Assembly: GCA_905235775.1 (NCBI GenBank)
Contig: CAJOMY010000082.1
Coordinates: 1-7,837 of the forward strand
Reading direction: 5' to 3'
Source: an uncultured Bacteroidales bacterium
Lineage (GTDB): Bacteria > Bacteroidota > Bacteroidia > Bacteroidales > UBA932
Length of the DNA stretch: 7,837 nucleotides
In this document: in pieces, positions 1-7,238 of the stretch
How positions within the stretch are numbered: position 1 is the first letter of the stretch
How the letters are laid out: every line of letters starts with the position of its first letter
Program-made: the position numbers and the translations under genes
The notes under the pieces: generated by a model
What the model was told of the DNA's origin: nothing
Seen by the model: the letters and a program-made list of their open reading frames with translations, nothing else
Database searches by the model: none

Positions 1-2
1 AT

Positions 3-77
3 GATAAAGGAGAAGGTGTTAAACAAGATTTTCATAAATCTTTTGAATGGTTTACAAAAGCTGCTAATCAAGGAGCT
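3..77 (+). other. Partial Sel1-like repeat coding fragment (foreign to the rest of the window)
   Basis: Read from base 3, this stretch encodes a fragment beginning DKGEGVKQDF, with EWFTKAANQG at its other end. This matches the Sel1-like repeat (SLR) consensus: a G-x-GV-xxD turn, then a helix with an (E)W(F/Y)xKAAxxG pattern. SLR proteins are alpha-helical solenoids that bind protein partners; a single repeat gives no specific function. The fragment is cut by the window edge on the left. After the glycine at 72-74 the expected continuation (usually A/D-x-AQxxLG) is lost and the frame runs into GC-rich sequence, stopping at 189-191. Codons are AT-rich (AAA, TTT, GAT, CAA), unlike every other gene here, whose third positions are mostly G or C. 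I infer that it comes from another genome or a very different locus. The Sel1 assignment rests on about 25 residues. Confidence 0.7.
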
Positions 78-88
78 TCGAGCTCGAG
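75..88. other. Composition breakpoint / probable chimeric junction
   Basis: By hand count, about 30% of bases 1-74 are G or C, against about 64% in the 80 bases from 81 on. Two unrelated reading frames meet here: the Sel1-like repeat frame from the left and the HTCS frame from the right, whose in-frame codons are recognisable from about 77 (FELEPRLN leading into the methionine at 101). The junction carries a perfect 10-bp palindrome, TCGAGCTCGA (78-87), and a nearby repeat of GAGCT (73-77 and 80-84). The overlapping GAGCTC and CTCGAG hexamers could be coincidental. An assembly or library chimera is the simplest reading; a real rearrangement inside an HTCS gene is the alternative. Confidence 0.65.
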
Positions 89-100
89 CCGCGCCTCAAC

Positions 101-2866
101 ATGCAGGGTCTCACGCCTGAAGGGGACGATCTCTGGATCCACACCTTCGGCAGCGGAGTCGTCCGTTACGACCGCATCCGCCACGTCGTGAAGAAGCGCT
201 ATCCCGTGCCGGCATCCACCGGCAGCTGCCTGTATTCCGCCGAAGGCGACATCTATACCGGCTCCCAGCTGGGCCTGTTCGTGCTGGACCGCGGGCAGGA
301 CCGCTTCGTACCCGTCGAGCCGGCCTTCAACGGCTTCGTCCACTGCCTCTTCCAGGACAGCCGGGGGCACATGTGGATCGGGACTTATGGCGACGGACTC
401 TTCTGCCGGGACAGCGGGGGAAACAGCCTCGCGCACATCACCGTCACCTCCGACCGGGGCCTGACGGCCGACCGCATCACCTCCTTCTTCGAGGACAGCC
501 GGCACCGCATCTGGATCACGACCGAAGGCGGCGGCATCTGCTATACGGATCCCAGCCCCAACATGGCCAACCTGCGGCTGCACGCAATCACGCGTGCCGA
601 GGGGCTGAACAACAACGTGACCTGCGCCGTGGCGGAGGACGAGGACGGCATCCTGTGGGTGTCCACCACCCGCGGCATCGTCCGCATCGACGGCGAGACG
701 CTGAAAATCCGGGACTTCTTCTACGACAGGCAGCAGATCATGGGCGCCCAGTTCTCCTACGGAGCCTCCCTGGTGTCGCGCAACGGGTTCATCTACATGG
801 GCAACACCAACGGCCTGGCCCTTTTCTCTCCCGGCAAGATGAAGAAGATGACCGCCAGCTATCCCCTCTATATCACGAACATCGAGGCCACCAATGCCGA
901 CGGGACCCGGCGCCTGCACGAGCCCAACCGTTCCACCCTCAGGACCGAGCGGATCCAGGTCAAATCGCGCGAGGCTTCCCTGCTGTCCATCAGCTTCGCC
1001 GCGCCCAACTACTCCATTCTCCAGCAGATCAGCTACAACTGGACCCTGAAACGGAACGGCCGCGAGTACCTCACCGCCCCGCCCACCACGGACAACCAGG
1101 TCCGTTTCACCGGCCTGCAGCCCGGGCGCTACGAATTCCTGGTCTCGATTGTCGGGTCGGATTTGCCGAATGCCCGGCAGCAGCTGGAGTTCGACATCCT
1201 GGCCCCCGCCTTCTGGAGCGGGACGGCCAAGATTATCTATGCGGCGCTGTTCCTCACCGCCCTTGCCTTCTTCCTCCGCGAACTGGAGATGAAACGCCGG
1301 CGCGACCGCGCACGCAACCTCTCCAAGCTGGAGACCCAGAAGCAGAAAGAGATCTATGATGCCAAAATCAACTTCTTCACCAACATCACCCATGAGATCC
1401 GCACCCCGCTGACCCTCATCAAGATGCCGCTGGACAAGCTGATTGCGGAAAAAAACTATACGCCCGAGTCCGAAAAGGACCTGCTGACCATCCAGACCAA
1501 CACCGACCGCCTGCTGAGCCTGACCAACCAGCTGCTCGACCTGCGCCGCATGGAGAAGAACGAGATCAAGCCCGTCTTCCTCAAGGAGGACCTCTGCAAG
1601 GTCGTGCGCAAGTCCTGCCGCTACTTCGAACAGATGGCCGACGAGCAGAAAATCACGCTCCGCGAGGACATTCCCGACCAGCCCTTCGAGGTTATGTGCG
1701 CCCGCGACGCCGTGGAGAAAATCGTCAGCAACCTGCTCTCCAACGCCGTCAAGTACACCCAGGACCGGATCGAGCTCTCGCTCAAGCCCTCCGCCGACGG
1801 CAAGACCGCCATCCTGCGCGTGGACAGCAACGGTCCGAAGATTCCGGTCCGGGAGAGCGAAAAGATCTTCGAAGTGTTCTACCAGGTCGGCGAGAAGCGC
1901 AAGAGCCAGGGCACCGGCCTCGGCCTCGCTTACGCACGCACCCTGGCCACCCTGCACAACGGCAGGCTGTATCTGGACACCGCCGCCCGCGACTGCAACT
2001 CCTTCGTGCTCGAACTGCCCGTGGAGCAGCAGCAGGACATTCCCATCCGCATCGAGGACACCCGGCAGGCCGGGGACGAGATCCGCAGCTCCGACCATGA
2101 CAGCAGCCGCCACACGGTGATGATCGTCGAAGACTCCGCCGAGATGCGCGGCTACCTGGCCCGCGAACTCTCCGACGAGTACAACATCGTCACGGCCGCC
2201 AACGGCCAGGATGCCGTGGAGAAGCTGCAGGAAGAGCGTGTCGACCTCGTGGTCAGCGACATCATGATGCCGCTGATGGACGGCTGCCAGCTCTGCAACT
2301 ACATCAAGACCAACATGGAATTCAGCCACCTGCCCGTGCTGCTGCTGACCGCGGCCGTGGGCATGGAGACCCGCCTGCAGACCCTTGAGGTGGGGGCCGA
2401 CGGCTACATTGAGAAACCTTTCCCGATCGAGCTGCTGCGCGCCAACATCGCCAGTCTGTTCAAGAACCGGGACATTGCCTACAGGCAGTTCACCGACTCC
2501 CCCCTCACCCACTTCAACAGCGTCAACGCCAGCAAGATGGATGAAGAATTCATGGAGAAGCTGCACAGCATCGTGATGAAGCACATGGCGGAGCAGGATC
2601 TGAGCATCGAGACGCTCACGTCCCTGATCGGCACGAGCAAGTCCACGCTCTACCGCAAGGTCAAGGCCAACACGGGCTTGAATATCAACGAGTACATCCG
2701 CCTGTGCCGGCTCAAGCAAGCCGCGGAGATGCTCTCGTCGCAGAAATACCGGATCAACGAGGTGGCCTACATGGTCGGCTTCTCGAGCCCGTCGTATTTC
2801 GCGACGAGCTTCCAGAAGCAGTTCAACATCTCGCCTTCGGCGTTCGTCAAGAACCTTAAAGATTAA
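101..2866 (+). CDS. Hybrid two-component system sensor kinase/response regulator (HTCS), N-terminally truncated
   Basis: This is an inner-membrane one-protein two-component system that senses glycan fragments in the periplasm and controls PUL transcription. Five propeller-type Reg_prop motifs remain (near residues 10-24, 91-105, 137-151, 184-198 and 229-240). They are followed by a Y_Y_Y domain (about 292-367), one membrane helix (about 373-392), a DHp domain with its H-box histidine at 431 (TNITHEIRTP), and an HATPase domain with the N-box at N548 and GTGLGL at 604-609. The receiver has acidic residues E677/D678, the phospho-acceptor D720 in VVSDIMMP, and K772. An AraC-type helix-turn-helix domain occupies about 822-921. 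Full-length HTCS proteins are usually about 1300-1400 residues, so some 400 N-terminal residues, including the signal peptide and the first propeller, are missing. ATG101 is probably internal: the frame is open from 68 and already HTCS-like from about 77. The ATP-lid G1 motif reads DSNGPKIP, lacking Asp at the usual position. GH97 follows after 3 bp, suggesting co-transcription. The sensed sugar cannot be read from sequence. Confidence 0.95.
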   Translation: MQGLTPEGDDLWIHTFGSGVVRYDRIRHVVKKRYPVPASTGSCLYSAEGDIYTGSQLGLFVLDRGQDRFVPVEPAFNGFVHCLFQDSRGHMWIGTYGDGLFCRDSGGNSLAHITVTSDRGLTADRITSFFEDSRHRIWITTEGGGICYTDPSPNMANLRLHAITRAEGLNNNVTCAVAEDEDGILWVSTTRGIVRIDGETLKIRDFFYDRQQIMGAQFSYGASLVSRNGFIYMGNTNGLALFSPGKMKKMTASYPLYITNIEATNADGTRRLHEPNRSTLRTERIQVKSREASLLSISFAAPNYSILQQISYNWTLKRNGREYLTAPPTTDNQVRFTGLQPGRYEFLVSIVGSDLPNARQQLEFDILAPAFWSGTAKIIYAALFLTALAFFLRELEMKRRRDRARNLSKLETQKQKEIYDAKINFFTNITHEIRTPLTLIKMPLDKLIAEKNYTPESEKDLLTIQTNTDRLLSLTNQLLDLRRMEKNEIKPVFLKEDLCKVVRKSCRYFEQMADEQKITLREDIPDQPFEVMCARDAVEKIVSNLLSNAVKYTQDRIELSLKPSADGKTAILRVDSNGPKIPVRESEKIFEVFYQVGEKRKSQGTGLGLAYARTLATLHNGRLYLDTAARDCNSFVLELPVEQQQDIPIRIEDTRQAGDEIRSSDHDSSRHTVMIVEDSAEMRGYLARELSDEYNIVTAANGQDAVEKLQEERVDLVVSDIMMPLMDGCQLCNYIKTNMEFSHLPVLLLTAAVGMETRLQTLEVGADGYIEKPFPIELLRANIASLFKNRDIAYRQFTDSPLTHFNSVNASKMDEEFMEKLHSIVMKHMAEQDLSIETLTSLIGTSKSTLYRKVKANTGLNINEYIRLCRLKQAAEMLSSQKYRINEVAYMVGFSSPSYFATSFQKQFNISPSAFVKNLKD

Positions 2867-2869
2867 CAT

Positions 2870-4789
2870 ATGAATATCCTTACACTCCTTCTCGCCGTGC
2901 TGCCCGTCCTGGGCGGCCCTGACGCCCGGTTGCAAGTCCGCCTGTCCGACGACGGCGGCCGCCTCCGCTACGAAATCGCCTATGACGGCAAGACGCTTGT
3001 CAAACCCTCCCTGCTGGGTCTCCAGACCAACGAGGCCGACTACACCCGGCTCGAAGTCCTGTCCGCGGACACGCAGGAGCTGCGCGACACGTATGTGCTC
3101 GACCGCATCAAGGCCTCCCGCATCGACCATCCGGCCGTGCGCACCGTGCTGCACTGCCAGAACCCCGAAGGCCGCAAACTCGACATCGAGTGGCACCTGA
3201 CGGCCAACGACGCCGCTTTCCGCTACCGCATTCCCCGCGAGGGCGAGACGGGCAGCGTGCGCGTGCTGCGCGAGACGAGCGCGTTCCGCTTTCCGGAAGG
3301 CACCACCGGTTTCCTCACGCCGCAGAGCGACGCGATGATCGGCTGGAAGCGCAGCAAGCCCAGCTACGAGGAAACCTATCGGCTGGACGTTCCGCTCGCA
3401 GAGCGTTCGCATTACGGCCACGGCTTCACTTTCCCCTGCCTGTTCCGCGTGGGCGGCGACGGCTGGGTGCTGCTCAGCGAAACCGGCGTGGACAGCCGCT
3501 ACTGCGCCTCGCACATCAGCGACTACGACCCGCAGGAGGGCTATACCATCGCCTTCCCGATGCCCGAGGAGAACAACGGCAACGGCACCGTCGAGCCGGC
3601 CTTCGCCCTGCCCGGCGTCACGCCCTGGCGCACGCTGACCGTGGGCGCGGATCTCGCCCCGGTGGTGGAGACGACCATCGCCTTCGACGTCGTGGAGCCG
3701 CGCTACCAGACCACGCGCGCCTACCGCTACGGCAAGAGCACCTGGAGCTGGATCGTCTGGCAGGACGCCAGCATGAACGAAGCGGACCAGATCGCCTTCA
3801 TCGACCTTGCCGCCGCCATGGGCTGGCCCTACATCCTCATCGACGCCGGCTGGGATCAGGAATTCGGCCATGCCGGGATGGAGAAGCTGGTCGGCTACGC
3901 CCGCAGCAAGGGCGTGGACGTGTTCCTGTGGTACGCCTCCAGCGGCTGGTGGAACGACATCGTCCAGAGCCCGGTCAACGTGATGTGCGACCCGATCGAG
4001 CGCAAGCCGGAAATGCGCTGGCTGGAGAGAATCGGCGTCAAAGGCGTCAAGGTGGACTTCTTCGGCGGTGACAAGCAGGAGACGATGCGCCTGTACGAAG
4101 CGATCCTCAGCGACGCCGACGACCACGGCCTGATGTGCATCTTCCACGGCGCCACCCTGCCCCGCGGCTGGGAGCGCATGTACCCCAACTACGTGGGCAG
4201 CGAGGCCGTGCTGGCCTCCGAGAACATGGTCTTCGGGCAATACCAGTGCGACATCGAGTCGCAGAATGCCGCCCTGCACCCCTTCCTGCGCAACACCGTG
4301 GGCAGCATGGAGTTCGGCGGCGTGTTCCTCAACAAGCGGCTGACCCGGGCCAACGGGGCCCCGGGGCGCGGCGGGCGCGTGTTCGGCACGCAGCGCCGGA
4401 CCACGGATGCGGCCGAGCTGGCCGTCGCGGTGCTCTACCAGAACGCCATCCAGAATTTCGCCATCACGCCGAACAACCTCACGGACGCCCCGGCGGCCGC
4501 GATTGATTTCCTGCGGGAAGTGCCGACAACCTGGGACGAGACGCGCCTGATCGACGGCTATCCCGGACGCAACATCGTGCTGGCCCGCCGGCAGGGAGCC
4601 ACCTGGTATGTGGCCGCAATCAATGCGGACGAGGAGCCGCTGAAGCTGGACGTCAAGGCCATCGAGGCCCGCCTGGGCGGCAGCGCCACCGTCCTGAGCA
4701 CCGGCAAGGACGGCCTGCAGCGCGGGCCGGCGCCGAAAAAACCGCTCAGCATCCCGAAGGATGACGGAGCGGTGCTGATTGTCCGGTAG
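2870..4789 (+). CDS. Glycoside hydrolase family 97, retaining alpha-galactosidase-like
   Basis: This is a 639-residue exported or periplasmic glycosidase predicted to release alpha-linked sugars, most likely galactose, from oligosaccharides. A short hydrophobic N-terminus (residues 1-16) is a plausible signal peptide, although it has no basic n-region. An N-terminal beta-sandwich domain (about 20-275) precedes a TIM barrel (about 285-545, starting at STWSWIVWQD and with YILIDAGW at 321-328) and a C-terminal beta domain (about 555-639). D396 in KVDFFGGDKQ fits the nucleophile of the retaining branch. E451 lies 55 residues later, the same spacing I recall for D415/E470 of the characterised Bacteroides retaining alpha-galactosidase. 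G427 in FHGATLPRGW stands where inverting SusB-type enzymes carry a base glutamate (HEA). E445 and E204 (LLSETGVD) fit the calcium ligands. The barrel end reads GSMEFGGVFLNKR rather than the common G-P-M-D-Y-T-P-G. The ATG lies 3 bp after the HTCS stop with no Shine-Dalgarno, as usual in Bacteroidota, so it is probably co-transcribed. The family call is firm; the substrate is inferred. Confidence 0.93.
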   Translation: MNILTLLLAVLPVLGGPDARLQVRLSDDGGRLRYEIAYDGKTLVKPSLLGLQTNEADYTRLEVLSADTQELRDTYVLDRIKASRIDHPAVRTVLHCQNPEGRKLDIEWHLTANDAAFRYRIPREGETGSVRVLRETSAFRFPEGTTGFLTPQSDAMIGWKRSKPSYEETYRLDVPLAERSHYGHGFTFPCLFRVGGDGWVLLSETGVDSRYCASHISDYDPQEGYTIAFPMPEENNGNGTVEPAFALPGVTPWRTLTVGADLAPVVETTIAFDVVEPRYQTTRAYRYGKSTWSWIVWQDASMNEADQIAFIDLAAAMGWPYILIDAGWDQEFGHAGMEKLVGYARSKGVDVFLWYASSGWWNDIVQSPVNVMCDPIERKPEMRWLERIGVKGVKVDFFGGDKQETMRLYEAILSDADDHGLMCIFHGATLPRGWERMYPNYVGSEAVLASENMVFGQYQCDIESQNAALHPFLRNTVGSMEFGGVFLNKRLTRANGAPGRGGRVFGTQRRTTDAAELAVAVLYQNAIQNFAITPNNLTDAPAAAIDFLREVPTTWDETRLIDGYPGRNIVLARRQGATWYVAAINADEEPLKLDVKAIEARLGGSATVLSTGKDGLQRGPAPKKPLSIPKDDGAVLIVR

Positions 4790-4810
4790 GAGATTCCAGG
4801 TTTTTATTGC

Positions 4811-4818
4811 TATCTTTG
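4811..4818 (+). promoter_or_regulatory. Putative Bacteroidota-type -7 element of the tRNA-Leu gene
   Basis: TATCTTTG matches the Bacteroidota primary-sigma -7 consensus TAnnTTTG exactly and ends 10 bp before the first base of the tRNA. This leaves a very short 5' leader, as expected for a tRNA gene. No TTTG-like -33 element sits at the usual 19-21-bp distance; the T-run at 4801-4805 is too close. The element suggests the tRNA is transcribed independently of the GH97 gene 40 bp upstream. Confidence 0.5.
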
Positions 4819-4828
4819 CTGCGGCAAA

Positions 4829-4910
4829 GCGGGTGTGTTGTAATTGGTAGCCAAGCGGGACTTAGGATCCCGTGCCGCAAGGCGTAAGGGTTCGAGCCCC
4901 TTCACCCGCA
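4829..4910 (+). tRNA. tRNA-Leu (anticodon UAG)
   Basis: An 82-nt class II tRNA that folds cleanly. The acceptor stem pairs GCGGGTG (4829-4835) with CACCCGC (4903-4909), and the discriminator is A4910. The anticodon stem pairs CGGGA (4856-4860) with TCCCG (4868-4872) around the loop CTTAGGA, giving anticodon TAG at 4863-4865, which reads CUA and, with a modified wobble U, other CUN leucine codons. The variable arm is long with a GCC/GGC stem and GCAA loop (about 4874-4883), as in leucine tRNAs. The T arm has AAGGG/CCCTT around TTCGAGC. The D loop contains the conserved GG in AATTGGTAG. The 3' CCA is not encoded (CAC follows), so it must be added enzymatically. The gene lies between the convergent GH97 and GH3 genes. 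Confidence 0.95.
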
Positions 4911-4932
4911 CACAAAAACCTTTTTTCTCTCC
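4911..4932 (+). terminator. T-rich tract after tRNA-Leu, possible transcription end
   Basis: Eleven bases after the tRNA is a run of six T (4921-4926) inside a pyrimidine stretch. There is no separate GC-rich hairpin in front of it; only the tRNA itself could provide structure. The 24 bp between the tRNA and the GH3 stop hold nothing else. On the minus strand the same bases are an A-run and give no clear terminator for GH3. A weak call. Confidence 0.25.
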
Positions 4933-4934
4933 CG

Positions 4935-7229
4935 TCAGAAACGGTAAGTCAGTTTCTTGAGGTCCTTGTCGGCGGAGCTGCCGCCATAGAGGATCTCGTA
5001 TTCGCCGTGCACGGGAACCATGTCCTGCGCGGACTCGCTCCACCAGGTAAAGACCTCGTCGTCAAGCGGGATGCGCACGGTGGACGTGGCGCCGGCCGGG
5101 ACCGTCACGCGGCGGAACGCGCGCAGCGTCTTGTCGGGCCCGCCGGCATCGCCGCTCTTGTGGATGTAGACCTGGACGACCTCGGTGCCGCCGCGCTTGC
5201 CCGCATTCTTGAGCTTGAACTCCAGGACACCGCCACGGACTTTGCCGCCGCTGTATCGGAAGTCGGTGTAGCTGAGGCCGTAGCCGAACGGGAAGAGGGG
5301 CTCCCCGCGGAAGTAGCGGTAGGTGTGGCCTTCCATATTGTAGTCCTCCACCTCGGGTAGCTGGGCCACGTTGCGGTAGAAGGTGACGGGCAGCTTGCCG
5401 GACGGGTTGAACTCGCCGTAGAGGGCCTCCACGATGGCCGTGCCGCCCTCCTGGCCGGGATACCAGGCCTGCAGGATGGCGTCGCAGCTCTCCGTCTCGG
5501 GCACGAGCCCGACGGCGCAGCCGGAGAAGTTCACCAGGATGACCTTCTTGCCGGCGTCGTGCAGGGCCTTCAGCAGGCGCCGCTGGACGGCGGGCAGTTC
5601 GATGTCGGTGCGGTCGCCGCCGGAGAAGCCCGGCAGCTGCACCGGCATCTCCTCGCCCTCGAGGCGCGGCGAGATGCCGCCCGCGAAGACGACCACGTCG
5701 ATTCCTTCCAGGCGCCTGAGCACGTCCGCCTCGTCCAGCTCCGGCAGGAAGCTGTCGTGCAGGAGTTTCGTGCGTCGGGCATAGGCCTTGACGTCGTTGA
5801 TGTTGATCGCATACTGTTTGGCCACCTCCTCGAGCTCCTCGGGCGAGAGCTGCATCAGCTGGGCCATCCGGTTGTCGGGGTCGTTCTCTGGCATGAATTC
5901 AGCGCCGATGATGCCGCAGCCGCGGAAGTTCACGATCTGCGGATCGCGGGCCTTGAAGGCGTCCAGCAGGGTCACGGTGGACTTCGGGACGGGGTTGTAG
6001 TTGCCCCACATCATCTCGGCATCGTCGGCATTCGGGCCGATCAGGGCCACTCTCGCTCCGGGTTTGAGCGGGAGCACGCCCTTGTTCTGCAGCAGCACCA
6101 GCGACTCGCGGGCCATTTTCAGGGACAGGGCGCGGTGCTCCGGACCCTCCACGATGGCGGGATCCAGGTCGTCCCAGGGGGAGCTGCCGTCCATCTCGCC
6201 GAGGCGGAAGCGCTCGGTCAGGATGCGCATCAGGTTGCGGTCCAGGTCCTTGACATCCAGCAGGCCCTGTTCCACCGCTGCGGGAATGTTGACAAAGGTG
6301 CTGCCGCACTCCACGTCCAGGCCGTTGCGCACGGCCATCGCCGCCGCTTTGACGGGGCTGTCCGTGAAGCCGTGGCGTCCGGGTTCGAAAAAGTCGGGAA
6401 TGGCCCAGCAGTCGGAGACCACCATGCCCTGGTAGCCCCACTCCTTGCGGAGAATCTCGTCCACGAGGTAGGAAGAAGCCGCGCAGGGCTCCCCGCGGAA
6501 GCGGTTGTAGGCCGTCATGATCTCCTGCACGTGCGCCTTGGTCACCAGGTTCTTGAAGGCCGGGAGGTAGGTCTCGCGCAGGTCGCGCTCGGAGATCTGC
6601 GCATCAAAGCGGTGCCGGTTGGACTCCAGGCCGGAGTGGACGGCATAGTGCTTGGCGCAGGCGTGCGTCTTGCGCACCGGGGAGTCTTCCGGGCCCTGCA
6701 GGCCGCGCACCACGGCCATGCCCAGACGGCCGGTCAGGAAGGGATCCTCGCCGTAGGTCTCCATGCCGCGTCCCCAGCGGGGATCGCGGAAAATGTTGAT
6801 GTTCGGCGTCCAGAAAGTCAGGCCCTGATACACCCGGACGTCGTCTTTCGTCTCGAGGTACTTGACACGGGCCTCGTCGCTGGCGGCGGTGAAGACCTCC
6901 TCGACCAGCGCTTCGTCGAAGCTCGAAGCCATGCCGATGGGCTGCGGGAATACGGTCGCGCTGCCGTTGCGGGCGATGCCGTGCAGCGCCTCGCTCCACC
7001 AGTTGTACTGCTTGATGCCCAGGCGCGGGATGGCCGGGCTGGCGTGCATGGTCAGCGACGCCTTCTCCTCCAGCGTGAGGCGGCCCAGCAGGTCCGCAGC
7101 GCGTGTCTCGGCCGGAAGGTTCCTGTCCTGATATGGATACGGCTGCGCAAAAGCGCACAGGGCCCAGAAGGCGCCCAGGGCTGTCGCAAGGGGAATTTTG
7201 TGTCTGTGGCTCATAAGGAAATGTTTCAT
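4935..7229 (-). CDS. Secreted glycoside hydrolase family 3, beta-xylosidase/beta-glucosidase type
   Basis: A 764-residue exo-acting beta-glycosidase that should trim sugars from the non-reducing ends of oligosaccharides in the periplasm. The signal peptide has basic residues at 9-11, a hydrophobic core at about 13-25 and likely cleavage after A28 (CAFA-Q). The GH3 N-terminal barrel spans about 40-345, with YNWWSEALHG (75-84), FRDPRWGRG (148-156), the KH pair K193/H194 and nucleophile D273 in MVVSDCW. The C-terminal alpha/beta sandwich (about 375-650) carries the acid/base glutamate in SPRLEGEEM (E524 or E526). A fibronectin-III-like domain follows (about 660-760). The WWSEALHG and ISPRLEGEEMP motifs resemble bacterial beta-xylosidases/alpha-arabinofuranosidases more than classic beta-glucosidases; substrate is not certain. 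Residues about 443-508 form a charged, probably helical insertion in the sandwich domain. The ATG at 7229 lies only about 4-5 nt from the predicted transcription start, so the second methionine (7214, residue 6), which keeps the whole signal peptide, is an alternative start. Confidence 0.95.
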   Translation of the reverse strand: MKHFLMSHRHKIPLATALGAFWALCAFAQPYPYQDRNLPAETRAADLLGRLTLEEKASLTMHASPAIPRLGIKQYNWWSEALHGIARNGSATVFPQPIGMASSFDEALVEEVFTAASDEARVKYLETKDDVRVYQGLTFWTPNINIFRDPRWGRGMETYGEDPFLTGRLGMAVVRGLQGPEDSPVRKTHACAKHYAVHSGLESNRHRFDAQISERDLRETYLPAFKNLVTKAHVQEIMTAYNRFRGEPCAASSYLVDEILRKEWGYQGMVVSDCWAIPDFFEPGRHGFTDSPVKAAAMAVRNGLDVECGSTFVNIPAAVEQGLLDVKDLDRNLMRILTERFRLGEMDGSSPWDDLDPAIVEGPEHRALSLKMARESLVLLQNKGVLPLKPGARVALIGPNADDAEMMWGNYNPVPKSTVTLLDAFKARDPQIVNFRGCGIIGAEFMPENDPDNRMAQLMQLSPEELEEVAKQYAININDVKAYARRTKLLHDSFLPELDEADVLRRLEGIDVVVFAGGISPRLEGEEMPVQLPGFSGGDRTDIELPAVQRRLLKALHDAGKKVILVNFSGCAVGLVPETESCDAILQAWYPGQEGGTAIVEALYGEFNPSGKLPVTFYRNVAQLPEVEDYNMEGHTYRYFRGEPLFPFGYGLSYTDFRYSGGKVRGGVLEFKLKNAGKRGGTEVVQVYIHKSGDAGGPDKTLRAFRRVTVPAGATSTVRIPLDDEVFTWWSESAQDMVPVHGEYEILYGGSSADKDLKKLTYRF

Positions 7230-7238
7230 CGATTTTCA

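Noticed and set aside
80..88. GAGCTC and CTCGAG hexamers as evidence of a cloning polylinker
   Set aside because: The same bases encode plausible in-frame HTCS codons (Glu-Leu-Glu) and no further vector sequence is visible. Reported only as a property of the junction.
373..1359. A 328-codon plus-strand frame overlapping the HTCS, and a similar one at 3190-4071 inside GH97
   Set aside because: They are Arg/Pro/His-rich out-of-frame translations of GC-rich codons without any family motif.
68..4279. A 1403-codon open frame on the minus strand, antisense to the HTCS and most of GH97
   Set aside because: Both real genes lie in the same plus-strand frame and have G/C-rich third positions, which keeps the opposite frame free of stops. 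The translation is a monotonous Val/Ala/Gly/His/Gln/Asp-rich string with no recognisable domain, whereas the plus strand has full domain architecture.
4787..4806. Possible intrinsic terminator for GH97 (GGA/TCC with T-run at 4801-4805)
   Set aside because: The stem would be only about 3 bp with a 3-nt loop, too weak to call.
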